In this document: positions 8,482-19,500 of the stretch, in pieces
Layout: each line of letters starts with the position of its first letter
How positions within the stretch are numbered: position 1 is the stretch's first letter
Assembly (NCBI GenBank): GCA_964503145.1
Contig: CAZCYV010000001.1
Coordinates: 558,001-622,000 of the forward strand
Length of the DNA stretch: 64,000 nt
DNA from: RBG-16-57-11 sp964503145
Lineage (GTDB): Bacteria; Chloroflexota; Anaerolineae; Anaerolineales; UBA4823
Direction: 5' to 3'
Program-made: the position numbers and the translations under genes
The notes under the pieces: generated by a model
Seen by the model: the letters and a program-made list of their open reading frames with translations, nothing else
The model's database searches: none
What the model was told of the DNA's origin: nothing

Positions 8482-8554
8482 CTCCTCGACCAGGACTCGA
8501 ACCTGGAACCTAGCGGTTAACAGCCGCCCGCTCTGCCAATTGAGCTATCGAGGA
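8482..8554 (-). tRNA. tRNA-Asn (anticodon GTT)
   Basis: A 73-base cloverleaf on the minus strand: acceptor TCCTCGA/TCGAGGA, D arm with AGCTCAATTGGCAGAGC, anticodon loop CTGTTAA with GTT, T loop TTCGAGT, discriminator G. CCA is not encoded. It has its own promoter at 8581-8609 and faces the terminator at 8441-8470. Confidence 0.95.
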
Positions 8555-8580
8555 ATGCGCCAATTGATTTGGCGACAGGC

Positions 8581-8609
8581 ATTATAAACTCAAGCCTGTC
8601 GGGTGTCAA
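8581..8609 (-). promoter_or_regulatory. Promoter of tRNA-Asn, with overlapping inverted repeat
   Basis: On the minus strand: TTGACA, a 17-base spacer, then a perfect TATAAT (plus-strand TGTCAA 8604-8609 and ATTATA 8581-8586). A 7-base inverted repeat, GACAGGC (8574-8580) and GCCTGTC (8594-8600), brackets the -10 box. Confidence 0.8.
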
Positions 8610-8664
8610 GCCGCGGTCGAAGGAAAAACTTACTAAATTGCAGGTGCTGCAAGAGCGCTTTTGT

Positions 8665-8693
8665 TTGACGCAGCTTTGGCTTGCAAGTATAAT
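8665..8693 (+). promoter_or_regulatory. Promoter of the DUF4388/GTPase signalling genes
   Basis: TTGACG (8665-8670), a 17-base spacer and TATAAT (8688-8693), 37 bases before the ATG at 8731. It probably drives the genes from 8731 to at least 12328, whose gaps are short. Confidence 0.8.
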
Positions 8694-8730
8694 CAATTCA
8701 TCCACTCATGGTAAAGGGCGTGAGGCCGGC

Positions 8731-9561
8731 ATGGCGCTGAAAGGCAACTTACGCGATTTCACGATTACGCAACTACTCAATCTGATCAACCTGGCTCATA
8801 AGACAGGCACTTTGATCGTGGAGCGCCCGAGCGAAAGAGTGATGGTCGCTTTCCGCGAAGGGAAGCTCGCCTACGCCCAGGATGGCCAGGAGGACAACAG
8901 CCTGGTCACCATCCTGTTGCGCGCCAACAAGCTCACCCCGGCGCAGCACCGCGCCTTGAAGGAACGCGCCGGCAACATGAGCGACAAGGAGCTGGGCCTG
9001 CTGCTGGTCAACGCCAATTACATCAACCAGCAAGACGTTCTGGCCAGCCTGCAGAGCCATTTCATCTCTGTGGTCAACCGCCTGTTCACCTGGGCAGAGG
9101 GGCTGTTCCGCTTCGAGACCGATCTGCTCCCCCCCGACGACAAGATCACCGTGCGCGTCAGCCTGGAAAACATCATCATCGAAGGCACGCGGCGGATGAA
9201 AGAGCTGGAGCAGCTCAAGGATGAGATCCCCAATCTGGATATGGCGCTCAAGTTCGCCGACCGCCCCGGCGCGAATATCCGCAATTTCAACTTGAGCGTC
9301 CAAGAGTGGAGCGTCGTTTCGTACATCAACCCCAAGAATTCGATCAAGCAGATCGCCCGGGCGACGAAGATGTCGGACCTGGAGATCCGCCGCATCGTCT
9401 ATGGATTGCTGCAAGCGGGACTGGTCGAACTGGTGCGGCCGGAAGGAATGGTCCCGCGGCCGCCCGCTCCGGCCCTGGCGCGCCCGGCCGCGCCGCCGCC
9501 CTCGACAGAGGAACAGAAATCATTGATCAATCGCCTGATCAATCGAATCCGCTCGATCTAA
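8731..9561 (+). CDS. DUF4388 (PATAN-type) domain protein with C-terminal winged helix
   Basis: 276 residues from ATG 8731. The upstream 54-codon extension would run through the promoter, so it is rejected. Residues 1-110 match the DUF4388 pattern (LKGNLRDFTITQLLNLI, KTGTLIVE, FREGKLAYA), an adaptor domain found with two-component and gliding or polarity systems. Residues 180-245 hold a winged-helix-like part (IARATKMSDLEIRRIVYGLL). A Pro/Ala linker precedes a short basic amphipathic C-terminus. The MglA-like GTPase starts 55 bases downstream; DUF4388 and such GTPases often neighbour each other in Chloroflexota and Deinococcota, which suggests a shared pathway. Its binding partner is unknown. 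Confidence 0.8.
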   Translation: MALKGNLRDFTITQLLNLINLAHKTGTLIVERPSERVMVAFREGKLAYAQDGQEDNSLVTILLRANKLTPAQHRALKERAGNMSDKELGLLLVNANYINQQDVLASLQSHFISVVNRLFTWAEGLFRFETDLLPPDDKITVRVSLENIIIEGTRRMKELEQLKDEIPNLDMALKFADRPGANIRNFNLSVQEWSVVSYINPKNSIKQIARATKMSDLEIRRIVYGLLQAGLVELVRPEGMVPRPPAPALARPAAPPPSTEEQKSLINRLINRIRSI

Positions 9562-9616
9562 CTCATTTTTTGATTGAAAGAGTGCACTCTTCTGTTATGA
9601 ACAAGGAATCCGCCCC

Positions 9617-10159
9617 ATGCAAACGGTAAAAATGGTTGTCACCGGGCCATTCAACGCCGGAAAAACAGAGTTCATCCGCTCGGTCAGCGAGATCGACGTC
9701 GTATCGACCGAGCGCAAGATATCATCCGAGTCCGAGCGAGTGAAAGAGACCACCACCGTGGCGATGGACTTCGGGCGAATCACGGTGGACGACGACCTGG
9801 TTTTGTATCTATTCGGCACGCCCGGCCAAAAGCGCTTCGACTTCATGTGGGAGATCTTATCCGAGGGCATGTTGGGTTTCGTGGTCATGGTCGATAGCGC
9901 CCGGCCGGAGACCTTCCGCGAGGCGCGCAGCATCTTGGAGACTTTCCGCGCCTACGCTCCTACCCCTTATGTGGTGGCTGCCAATAAACAGGATCGCGAA
10001 GACGCCTGGGAATTGAGCGACATCCGCATCGCCCTGCGCCTGGATCCCAAAGTGAAATTGCTGCCCTGCGTGGCGCCAGACAAAGAGACCGTCAAGAACG
10101 TCCTGCTGGAGCTTCTCTACAGCATCCTGGCCGAAATGGAATCCAAAGGAAACCGGTAA
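9617..10159 (+). CDS. MglA-like small Ras-superfamily GTPase
   Basis: 180 residues. Walker A is GPFNAGKT at residues 10-17, a TTT switch I threonine lies at 46-48, GTPGQ (switch II) at 67-71, and NKQD (guanine specificity) at 123-126. All catalytic features of a small GTPase are present. Bacterial relatives such as MglA act as nucleotide-controlled switches for cell polarity or motility. The context of a DUF4388 gene 55 bases upstream and sensor genes downstream suggests it acts with them. No obvious MglB (roadblock/LC7) partner gene is adjacent, so its GAP is not identified; the DUF4388 protein is a candidate partner by position only. Confidence 0.9.
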   Translation: MQTVKMVVTGPFNAGKTEFIRSVSEIDVVSTERKISSESERVKETTTVAMDFGRITVDDDLVLYLFGTPGQKRFDFMWEILSEGMLGFVVMVDSARPETFREARSILETFRAYAPTPYVVAANKQDREDAWELSDIRIALRLDPKVKLLPCVAPDKETVKNVLLELLYSILAEMESKGNR

Positions 10160-10202
10160 ATCAGGCTGAGGCAGCCGACCCAGCCCTTGCGCCAGAGCCG
10201 CC

Positions 10203-10994
10203 GTGTCATCTTTCACCACAGACCAGGGTATCGTTCATTACGAAGTGTATGGGCGCGGCCGCCCCGTGATTCTGTTGCATGGCTGGCTGGGTTCCTGGGG
10301 ACTATGGCAAGAGACGATGGAGAATCTGGGAACGCAGTATCGCACCTACGCCCTGGACTTCTGGGGGTTCGGCGAGTCGGGGAAGAAGCGCGAATCCTAT
10401 GCCGTGCAGGATTTTGTCTCCCTGGTGGATCAGTTCATGCAGCACCTGGGCATCGAGCGCGCTCCCCTGGTGGGACACAGCATGGGCGGGACGGTCAGCC
10501 TTTCGGTGGCGATTCAATATCCTGAGCGTGTGCGCAAAGTGGTAGTTATCGGCTCGCCCATCGTGGGCAGTTCGCTTTCCCTGCTGCTTAAGCTCTTCGG
10601 CCGCCGGCCGGTGGCCTACCTGGTGTACCACAACCTGTGGGGCCTACGCTACGGCTTTCGACTGCTCTCGCCCTTCTACACGCGTGATCCACGCTGGCCA
10701 CAGATGATGGATCGAGACCTTTCGAGGACGACGCTGGAATCCTTCCTGGTCAGCATCGCTTCGCTGCGCGAGACCGACCTGCGCCCCCAGCTCCCCCAGA
10801 TTCGAGTGCCGGTGATGGGTATGTATGGCGACAAGGATATCGTCGTTCACCCTGAACAATGGAAGCCTTTGCAGGAAGGCTTGCCGAATTGCCGGATTGA
10901 GCGCTTTCCCACGGCGGGGCACTTTCCGATGCTAGACGAGCCCCGACAATTCATGCAGACTTTGCGCGATTTCCTGGATAGCCCAGCCACCTGA
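10203..10994 (+). CDS. Alpha/beta hydrolase, catalytically complete paralogue
   Basis: 263 residues from a GTG start, 43 bases after the GTPase gene. The oxyanion motif HGWLGSW lies near residues 26-32. The nucleophile elbow GHSMGG has S93, the acid is probably the Asp in GDKDIVVH near residues 216-223, and the catalytic His is in GHFPMLDEP near 241. This is the classic triad of the family (esterase, lipase or haloperoxidase-like). A close paralogue of identical length lies at 21539-22330 but has glycine in place of S93. The substrate is unknown. The position next to the acyl-hexapeptide-type protein and sensors hints at a small-molecule or lipid signal, which is inference. Confidence 0.88.
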   Translation: MSSFTTDQGIVHYEVYGRGRPVILLHGWLGSWGLWQETMENLGTQYRTYALDFWGFGESGKKRESYAVQDFVSLVDQFMQHLGIERAPLVGHSMGGTVSLSVAIQYPERVRKVVVIGSPIVGSSLSLLLKLFGRRPVAYLVYHNLWGLRYGFRLLSPFYTRDPRWPQMMDRDLSRTTLESFLVSIASLRETDLRPQLPQIRVPVMGMYGDKDIVVHPEQWKPLQEGLPNCRIERFPTAGHFPMLDEPRQFMQTLRDFLDSPAT

Positions 10995-11014
10995 GGCAAC
11001 GGTCACCTGACGCC

Positions 11015-12328
11015 ATGCCAAAGCTTCTCAAGATTATCCTACCCGACGATCGCTTCATCCACCCGTTCAACGAACGGGCGCGCGATCTGCGCATCTTGAA
11101 CAAGCCTTTGTGGTTGAATCAGCGGGATGTGCTGGCGCCCTATATCAGCCACGAGATGGAATTTCGCTCCTGGAACACTATCCCGGAATCGCGCGAGCCT
11201 TGCCTGGTGCATCGAGACAATCTATACTTCGACGCCGCCTATATCCAGGCTTTCCTGGAGGAGGCTTCCAAGCGCAGGAAGCCCTGCCGGGCAGCCTTCT
11301 CGGCCGAGGATCCTGCCTTTCGAGAGCATGCCCTGCCGCTCTCTACCTCGTACACCCCCTACGAAGGGCTATACCTGGCGGAGTTGTGGTATTTCCCAGA
11401 GGGCATCCGCCGCGACCAGATGGATTGGACCTCCACCGAAGGGATCGAGCCCCTGGTGATCGATCTGAAATCCACGGAAGCCGGTTACTACCATGTGCCG
11501 ACCTACATGGCCTACGAACAAGGCGACCTGGTTTTTCAGGTGCCACGGCGCAGCCTGATCGCCATCGATAGCTGGGTGCACATCTTCATCGCCGACGTGG
11601 TTTTCGGGCTGTTCACCCGTGGAGCAGTCTTCGAAGACCGCCTCGAAAACGAATGGACGTTCAAGCTGAGCATCCTGGCGCGGGCGATGTATGAGGGGAA
11701 ACAAGTGCTCGAATGTTCCAAGCTGGTGAAGATTGGGCGCAACTGCGTCATCGATCCCAGGGCGATCATCCATGGCCCCACCACCATCGGCAACAACGTG
11801 ACGATCAACGCCGGGGCGACCATCGAGAACTGCATCATCGGCGACAACGTGAACATCTCGCAAGATTGCCAGTTGATGCTCTCTGTGGTCGGAGATGGGG
11901 CGTTTCTGCCGTTCCGCGCCTCGCTGTTCATGACGACGCTGATGGACAACAGCATGGTGGCGCAGAACACCTGCCTGCAGATGTGCGTGGTCGGACGCAA
12001 CACGTTCATCGGGGCCGGCTCGACCTTTACCGATTTCAATCTACTGCCCACCCCGATTCGCGCCCTGGACGGTAGCGGCAAACTGAGCCTGGCCAACCGC
12101 CCGGTGCTGGGCGGATGTGTGGGACATAATTGCCGGCTCGGCTCAGGGATCATTGTCTTCCCCGCCCGCACCATCGAATCGGACGTGGTGCTGTTCGCCT
12201 CGCGCGAGCGGCGGGTGATCGAGCGCGACATTCGCTTCGAAGACAGCGATCACCACAAATTGCCCTTCGCCCATCTGCATCCGCGCCTGTACAAACGCCA
12301 GGGAGAAGAGAGCGAAGAAACCTGGTAG
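11015..12328 (+). CDS. Left-handed beta-helix (hexapeptide repeat) protein, GlmU-like
   Basis: 437 residues. Residues 1-235 are a mixed alpha/beta region without a recognisable nucleotidyltransferase motif. Residues 240-410 are a run of hexapeptide repeats (IGRNCVIDPRAIIHGPTTIG, IGNNVTINAGATIENC, IGDNVNISQDC) ending in FGSGIIV-type turns that predict a left-handed beta-helix. The overall plan resembles bifunctional sugar-phosphate nucleotidyl/acyltransferases, but the N-terminal part lacks their LxxGxGTRL signature. Acyl- or sugar-transfer activity is therefore only possible. It starts 20 bases after the hydrolase gene, so the two are likely co-translated from one transcript. A 278-base gap follows. 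Confidence 0.7.
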   Translation: MPKLLKIILPDDRFIHPFNERARDLRILNKPLWLNQRDVLAPYISHEMEFRSWNTIPESREPCLVHRDNLYFDAAYIQAFLEEASKRRKPCRAAFSAEDPAFREHALPLSTSYTPYEGLYLAELWYFPEGIRRDQMDWTSTEGIEPLVIDLKSTEAGYYHVPTYMAYEQGDLVFQVPRRSLIAIDSWVHIFIADVVFGLFTRGAVFEDRLENEWTFKLSILARAMYEGKQVLECSKLVKIGRNCVIDPRAIIHGPTTIGNNVTINAGATIENCIIGDNVNISQDCQLMLSVVGDGAFLPFRASLFMTTLMDNSMVAQNTCLQMCVVGRNTFIGAGSTFTDFNLLPTPIRALDGSGKLSLANRPVLGGCVGHNCRLGSGIIVFPARTIESDVVLFASRERRVIERDIRFEDSDHHKLPFAHLHPRLYKRQGEESEETW

Positions 12329-12606
12329 CACAATTGCGGGGATGCAGCCATATCCACATCCAGCCCGGCCCGCCTACGAGCATCGCAAAACTATACAAGG
12401 CGCGAGTTAGATTTTAGGCCTATTTTATTGCGGGGTGCATAGAGATACAATAAACTATGCACTGCGAAAGATTTGATGTGGTATCATGGTGACATGTGAT
12501 TTTGCGTCAAGGTCGATTGTTTCAATAGAACCTTCGTTTTTGCATTTAAGAAGCATTTCGAGTCTGTTGACGCCGTAACCCTACGCAAGAGATCGGAGAA
12601 GCCGCA
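12329..12606 (+). other. Intergenic leader before the response regulator gene
   Basis: 278 AT-richer bases with no ORF I can support. It contains an 8-bp hairpin, GTGCATAG (12435-12442) with CTATGCAC (12455-12462), which lacks a clean T run and so is only a weak terminator candidate. GGAG lies just before the ATG at 12607. No convincing -35/-10 pair was found. Confidence 0.4.
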
Positions 12607-13494
12607 ATGGGAAAAGCCCGCCTACTGATCGTCGAAGACGACACTGACATCTCCAACATGCTGAAGATATTTTTCACCGGCTACCAATACGAGGTAGATG
12701 TCGCGCTGCGCGGCGCCGACGCGCTGGAGAAAACCCGCCAGAACCTGCCCCACCTCATCGTGCTCGACATCATGCTGCCCGATATCGATGGGTTCGAGGT
12801 CTGTCGCGTCCTGCGGACGAACACCCGCACCAGCCACGTGCCGATCATCTTCCTGACCCAGAAGGATGAGCGCAGCGATAAATTGCAAGGCCTGGAGTTG
12901 GGAGCGGACGATTACATCACCAAGCCCTTTGACATCGAGGAACTTAAGCTGCGTGTGCAGCGAGCCATCGCCCGCGCCGAACAGCAAAGCCTGACCGACC
13001 CGCGCTCTGGGCTGCCCTCCGGAAGGTTGATCGAGGAACAACTGCGCAAGATCATCCGCCAGGAAGGCTGGAGCCTGCTGGACATACGCATCAAGAACTT
13101 CGATGCGTTCAAGGAGGTGTATGGCTTTGTGGCCGGGGATGATGTGCTACGTTTCACCGCCATGCTGCTGGGCGAGGTCGTAGATGAGGTGGGAACGGTC
13201 AATGATTTCATCGGCCACGCCGGCGGCGACAACTTCATCATCGTCACCACTGAACAGGCCAGCCCACAGGTGCGTAAACGCCTCAAAGAACGCTTCGCCG
13301 AAGAAGTGCTTTCCCATTATAGCTTCATGGATCGGGAACGCGGCTATATTCTGCCAAAAGACTCGCAAGGGAACGAATACAGGGCCGATCTCATGACATT
13401 GGCAATTGGCGATGTGTCTCCCTCTCGTTTCGAATTCTCGGATATCCGTGAAATCACCGAACTGGCTGCGGAGGAGAGGCGCAAAGACGGGTAA
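12607..13494 (+). CDS. Response regulator with degenerate GGDEF domain
   Basis: 295 residues. Residues 1-125 are a complete receiver: acidic pair EDD near 10-12, phospho-acceptor Asp in VLDIMLPD near 54, Thr in FLTQKDE and Lys in TKPFDIEEL. Residues 130-285 follow the diguanylate cyclase fold (SLTDPRSGLPSGRLIEEQL, then FVAGDDVLRFT), but the signature reads GGDNF instead of GGDEF and the usual metal-binding Asp of the first motif is replaced (LLDIRIKNFDAF). It is therefore probably not an active cyclase and may bind GTP or act as a protein-interaction output. It lies 8 bases before the giant kinase gene, which is its likely partner. Confidence 0.88.
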   Translation: MGKARLLIVEDDTDISNMLKIFFTGYQYEVDVALRGADALEKTRQNLPHLIVLDIMLPDIDGFEVCRVLRTNTRTSHVPIIFLTQKDERSDKLQGLELGADDYITKPFDIEELKLRVQRAIARAEQQSLTDPRSGLPSGRLIEEQLRKIIRQEGWSLLDIRIKNFDAFKEVYGFVAGDDVLRFTAMLLGEVVDEVGTVNDFIGHAGGDNFIIVTTEQASPQVRKRLKERFAEEVLSHYSFMDRERGYILPKDSQGNEYRADLMTLAIGDVSPSRFEFSDIREITELAAEERRKDG

Positions 13495-13502
13495 TCGGCG
13501 AC

Positions 13503-16500
13503 ATGTTCGACCTGAGTCCGGCTGCTCTCGGTTTGCTGCTGATCTTGATGGGGATCGCGTTCACCCTGCTGATCCTGGCGATCACGCGCGTCTTGCCCCG
13601 CCTGCAGCCTACGACCAGCACACCTCCCCCTCTGGCCTCGCCCGAGGTAGCGCCACATCACGAAGCCGTATTGCTCATCCAGAGCGGCGGTCGCGTGGTT
13701 TACATGAACCAGGCCGCGCGCGAGTGGTTCAATGTCTGGGAAGATGAACCCAACCTGGAAAGCCTGGCGCGCCGCGCCCGCCCCAGTCAGACTTTCTTGA
13801 TGCTCTGCGCAGGAGAAGGCCAGGCGCGCTTTACTTTGAACGGTCGCTTTGTGGAGGGGACTTCGTATTACGCCCCCGGAGGCATCACCAGCGATGCAAA
13901 ATTCCCCAATCCCTATGCTGCAGTGTTGGTTTCATTGCGGCGTCCGCAGCTCATCCTGGATGCCAGCTTGAATGAGGGTGACAAAACGCCAGGCGCGACA
14001 GAGGCAGCCGAGGAAGTAGGGCATATTGTTGACTTGAGCCCCGCCGAGGTGAACATTCCCGAAACCGCCGGTCAAACATTCGGCATCTTCTTCGAGTTGA
14101 CCCAGGCGATGGCCTCGAGCCTGGATTTGGAAGCCACCTTGCAGGCTGTGCTGGAAAGCGTCGAGCGGCTGTTGCCTTCCGAATTTCTGGAGATCACTTT
14201 ATGGGACGCCGAAGCCGGGCATCTGGTACCCTACCGATTGGTGGGCATGACGGGCATCGATCGACGCCTGGAAAAAGCAAGTGAACCCTATCGCCCCGAC
14301 CAGGGCTATTCTGGCTATCTGATCACCCACCGCAAAGCTCTGCTGGTCAAGGATGTTGGCTCCTTCCGCCAGGCGCGCCCGGCCGTGGATCGCCAACGCT
14401 ATCCTTTTCAATCCTACATCGGAGTGCCATTGATGCTGGCCGGGGAACTGATCGGCACTCTGGAGCTGGCTTCTCTATCCAAGGACAACTACACCGAGAG
14501 CGACTTGCAGGTGCTGCGCTTGCTGGCCAGCCAGGCTGCAGTGGCGATCAACAACGCTTTGCTCTATCAGAAAGAGCTACAGCGTTCGATGGAGATGTCC
14601 GGTTTGGCCAGCTTGGCGCAATCCGCCGGCGCAATGCGAGACCCGCAAGAGCTCTACGCCCATCTCATCGAGAACATCTCTCGCCTGCTGGATGTCGAGA
14701 TTCTGGGATTTCTGATCTACGACGAAAACCGAGGCATCCTTGAAGGGCAGACGCCCTTCATTGGCCTGCCCGACAGCATTCTGGAATGGTGCCAGGCGCC
14801 GATCCCGCCCGATAGCCCGGCCGAGTCGCTCTGGAAGGCAGCGCAGCCGATTGTCGCCACGGATGCCCCGACCGATGAGCGCATCCGCGCCTTTGGACTG
14901 CACCATCTGGCCCTGGCTGCGGGCATTCGCCACACCGTGTTGATGCCGCTAACCGCCGCCGGGCGCATGTTGGGATATTTGCAGGTCGCCAATAAGCGCG
15001 ACGGCGCGCCCTTCGATGCTAATGAACTGCGTTTCCTGGCCATTCTCGCCGGACAGGTTGCGCCAATGATCGAGAATCTGACCCTGGTGCAACAGTCTCG
15101 CCGCCGCGCTCAGCGGGCAGAAACCTTGCGGCGCATCGCCAGCCTGACCAACTCTGCAGCGACATTGGACGAAATCCTGAAATTTTCTCTGCTGGATCTG
15201 GCCCGCCTGTTGCAGGTGGACGCAGCGGCCATCTTGCTGGTCGATGAGAGCCGCGGCGAGATGCGCCTGCATCGGGGATCGATGTTTGGCATTCCTCCAG
15301 ATGCCAGCAGCCGTATGGAGCGCATCTCGACGGATGAGCCGCAATTCATGTACACCGTGGCCGGCAGCAAGCAGCTATTCAGTTGCCGCGATCTGAGCCA
15401 GGCGGCCGATTCACCGCTTCGGCAGGACGATGAGGGGCCGACCGATGAGCAACGCATTGCCGCCCAATATGCTCCCTTTATTGAAAGCCTGCAGATCCGT
15501 TCCGTGGTCATTGCGCCCTTGATCGTGCGCGAGCGGGGCATTGGCGAGCTTTTCATCGGCAGTTTTCGGCCGGATTTCTTCAGCCCCGGCGATGTGCAGA
15601 CGATTTCCACCGCCAGCGGGCAAATTGCCGGAGCAATCGAACGGGCAACGCTCTACTCGCAAACGGACGCCAGCTTGCGGCAACGGGTCGAACAACTGGT
15701 GGCGCTCACCCGGGTCAGCCGCGAGTTGAACACCACCGTCAAGCTGGAAGACCTGCTCCAACGGGTCTATAGCGAAGCCTTGCGCGTCACCCGCGCGGAT
15801 TGCGGCTCGATATTGCTGTTCGATTTAGACGACGACCTGACCGGCGCAGCGCTTCCCCAAAACCTGGAGAGCCAGGAGCCAGCAATTCTCTTCCATTACG
15901 GCGACCAAAGTGGGATGACGCTGCACCCCTTGGAACGCCAGGTTCTGCAACAGGCAGAGGCGTTGATCGTGGATGATTTCGACCAGTCTGAATCTGGCTC
16001 CACGCCTCTCGTTGCTCAGGACAAACACAGCCAGCCGGTTGAAGCGGAACAAATCATCGCTCCGGCGCATGCGGGGATCCGCTCGGCGCTCGTGGTGCCG
16101 ATCGCCTATCAGGGGCAAGTCGCCGGCCTGATCCACCTGCACGCCAAATCTCCCCATCACTTTGGCGCTGCCGAGCGCGAGGTGGGAGAAGCGCTGGCGA
16201 TCCAGGCAGCCATCGCCTTGGGCAACGCCCGCCGCTTCCAGGAACAGAAGAAGCGCAGCGAAGAATTGAACCGCCGCGTGGAGACGCTCTCCAAGATATT
16301 CGAGGTGGCGCAAGTGTTGCAGAGCGAGCAGCCCCTGGAGCAATCCCTGGAAGCAATTGCCTACGCCATCCAGGCAGCCACCCCATTCGATCGGGTGCTC
16401 ATCAGTCTATATGAGCCGGAACACAATCATCTGAAACGCATCACCGGCGCGGGCATCCCTCTGCCCGAGTTGGAAAACCTGCGCGCTCATCCCGCACCCT

Positions 16501-19500
16501 GGAACAGCCTCCAAGCCCTGCTGGATCCACGCTTCCGCCTGGAACGCACCTACTTCATCCCCGCCGAACATGCCGATTCTGTGCCGGATGACTTACTGAC
16601 CTACCCGACCCGGCAAACAGACGCAGTATCTGGAAAAGAATTTCCTACCCCAGGCCGTCAATGGCATCCTGACGATCTGTGGATTATGCCACTGTATGGC
16701 ACCCACGGCGAACCCTTGGGGCTGATCAGCGTGGATGCCCCACGCGACAATCTGCGCCCTGATCGCCTGACCGTCGAAGCGCTGGAGATCTTCGGCATCC
16801 AGGCCGCGTTGTTGATCGAGAATCAGATCAAAGTGCAAACGCTGCGCGCCCAGGTGGTCGAGGTTCAAGCGGAACTCTCCCTGGCTCAGAAAGCCGCCCA
16901 GAAAGCCCAAAGCCATCTGCCGGTGCTGCTGCACAAAGACCTGGAGCAAACCTTGGCCATTCATGACCTTGGCCAGCGCGCCCGCCGCATCAACGCCGGG
17001 CTGGATATCACCGATATCATCACCAAGAAGGCTACGCGCGGCGAAGTGCTCCAGGCTTTAGCGCAAGAGACGCTTGCGCGCATGGATTTCGACGCGGTTT
17101 TGATCGCCGAAAGCCTGGAAGGCAGGATGAATTTGACCTATGCGCTGGGCGACATTCCCAGCCAGGTGAATCCGAAGGCGCTGCTCGGCCAACGCAACCC
17201 GCTACGCCAGTGCTTGCAAAATGGCGAGATCATGATGGTCTCGAACCTGAGCGAAAACGAAGAATGGCAAAATGCGGCCTTCTTACGCGCCCTGGAGGCG
17301 CGCAGTTTCCTGTGCCTGCCGATCTATGACGCCGGGTCTAACGGCGGCGGAAACGGCGCAAACGGGCACGATGGCGGGAAGCAAGGCAAAACCTCACATG
17401 CAGAACAGGGCAACGGACGAGGCGAAAAAGCTGCGGCGGCTATGCTGGCCATTGGCCGCAGCCCGATTGCTCCGTTCAACGCTCAAGATGCGCAACTGTT
17501 CGACCTGCTTAGCCGTCAGGTCGGAATCGCGTTGCAGAACCTGACCCTGTTGGAACAATCCGAGCAGCGCCTGAAAGAAGTCGATCTGTTGCTGGATTTC
17601 AGCCGCCAGCTTGGCAGTCTGGATCCGGCCAGCATCCTGAACACCCTGGTCGAGAGCGCGCTGCGCGTCGTCCCCACGGCGCAGATGGCCATGGTGGCAA
17701 TATGGGATAGCCAGCAGGGCCTGCTGATCCCGCAGGCATCCTCGGGGTATGCCAACGCACAGGAACTTCTGCAGGTGCAATACCGCCCCGGAGAGGGGTT
17801 GGCCGGACAGGTCTTCGTTCAAAAGCAGGCTGCCAATATTGAAGAAGTGGACTTCGCTCGCCACTATAATCTGTCCGCAGAGAATTTGCTACATTTCCGG
17901 AATGCCACCGGCGGGCAACTGCCGGTCTCCAGCCTGGCCGTGCCCATCCTGGCCGGCGGTTTGCAGGCCCAATCTGCGCCTTCGAGCGTGTACGATAGCC
18001 AGATCAGTCGAGCTCGCGGGCGTCCCCTGGGTGTGTTGGTGCTGGACAATGCACAGATCACCGGAGCTTTTACCGACAACGATTTGGACCTGGTCAGTTC
18101 CCTGGCCAACCAGACCGCGCTGACCCTGGAAAATGCCCGCCTGTATCAAGCTTCGCGCCAGCGCTCCAACCAGCTTCAGCAACTCACCCATGTCGCCACC
18201 ACGATCACGTCCAGCCTGCGGCCCGAAGAATTGATCACCACCTTGCTGGACCAACTCCAGGCCATCTTGCCTTACGACACGGGCACGCTCTGGCTGCGCG
18301 AGAGCAACGAGACGATGGTCATCCGGGCAGCCAAAGGTTTCGCCGATAGCGACCAGCGCATCGGCCTCAAGGTGGCCATTGAAGACAGCGAGCTTCTGAA
18401 GGAGATGCTGGAAACCGGTCGTCCCCTGTGGGTGGCCGATGTGCGCAAAGACCCGCGCTTCCGCGCCCTGACGATCGGCGAGGTGGACTCCGGCGGAACC
18501 AACGCCCCTTCAGAAGCCCTGGAAACCGGCGGCGAAACAAGCCTGGGGTATGAGCATCTGAGCTGGCTGGGCGTGCCGCTGATCGCCTCGGGCCAGGTGA
18601 TCGGCGTGATCGCGCTGGAAAAAGTCGAAGCAGGCTATTATTCGCCAGACGACATCCAGATTGCCGCCACCTTCGCCGGGCAGGCGGCGGTGGGGCTGGA
18701 AAACGCCGAACTTTACCAGGAAAGCCTCCGCCGGGCGATGGAGTTGGATCGTCGCACGCAGACGCTCTCGATCTTGAACCGGCTATCCTACGAACTCTCC
18801 GGCTCGCTGGACGCCGCCCACATCCTGGACTATGCCGTTCAGGAGTTTATGCAAGTGATGAAATGCACTTCGACCTCGGCTTTGCTGATCGATCGTAGCA
18901 AAGTCGAAAGCTTCACCGTCCCGCCCCCAGATCGCGCTCGTCTAGGGCGGGTGATCTTGCAAGCCGAATACCCGTACTTCGAGGACGACTCGCCATTCTA
19001 TCCTGGCATCGCCCTGCCGCCAGCCTCGATCTTTGATCGGCTGCAGGAAACCCAAGGGGTCTTCAACACCGAGGATATCGAGCAGGAGCCAGAACTGGCG
19101 CCGCTCAGGGATTTCCTGGCGCATCACCAGACGCGCGCTTTACTAATGGTGCCGATCATCAGCGGCGGCGCGTCTTCGGAAGATACAGAACGCCATTTTC
19201 GCGGCCTGCTGCTGGCCCACGATCGAGAACAGCGCCGCTTTGCCCCCGAAGAAGTCGAACTGGCGCGCACCATCTGCAACCAGGTGGCCATTGCGCTGCA
19301 AAACGCCCAGTTGCTCGAGGAGACGCTCAGCCTGACCGAAGACCTGGAACTCCGCGTTCAGCAGCGCACCAACGAGGTGGCCCGCGAGCGCCAGCGCGCG
19401 GAGACCTTGCTGCGGATCATCACCGAGCTCTCCGCCAGCCTCGATCTGGAACAGGTGTTGCAGCGTACGTTGCATGTGCTGGGCGAGTTCGTGGACGCTG

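Noticed and set aside
8569..8730. Longer N-terminus of the DUF4388 protein
   Set aside because: The extra 54 codons cross the promoter with its TATAAT box, which cannot be translated from the predicted start.
11369..12231. Two minus-strand ORFs over the beta-helix gene
   Set aside because: The hexapeptide repeats are on the plus strand; the opposing frames lack any known pattern.
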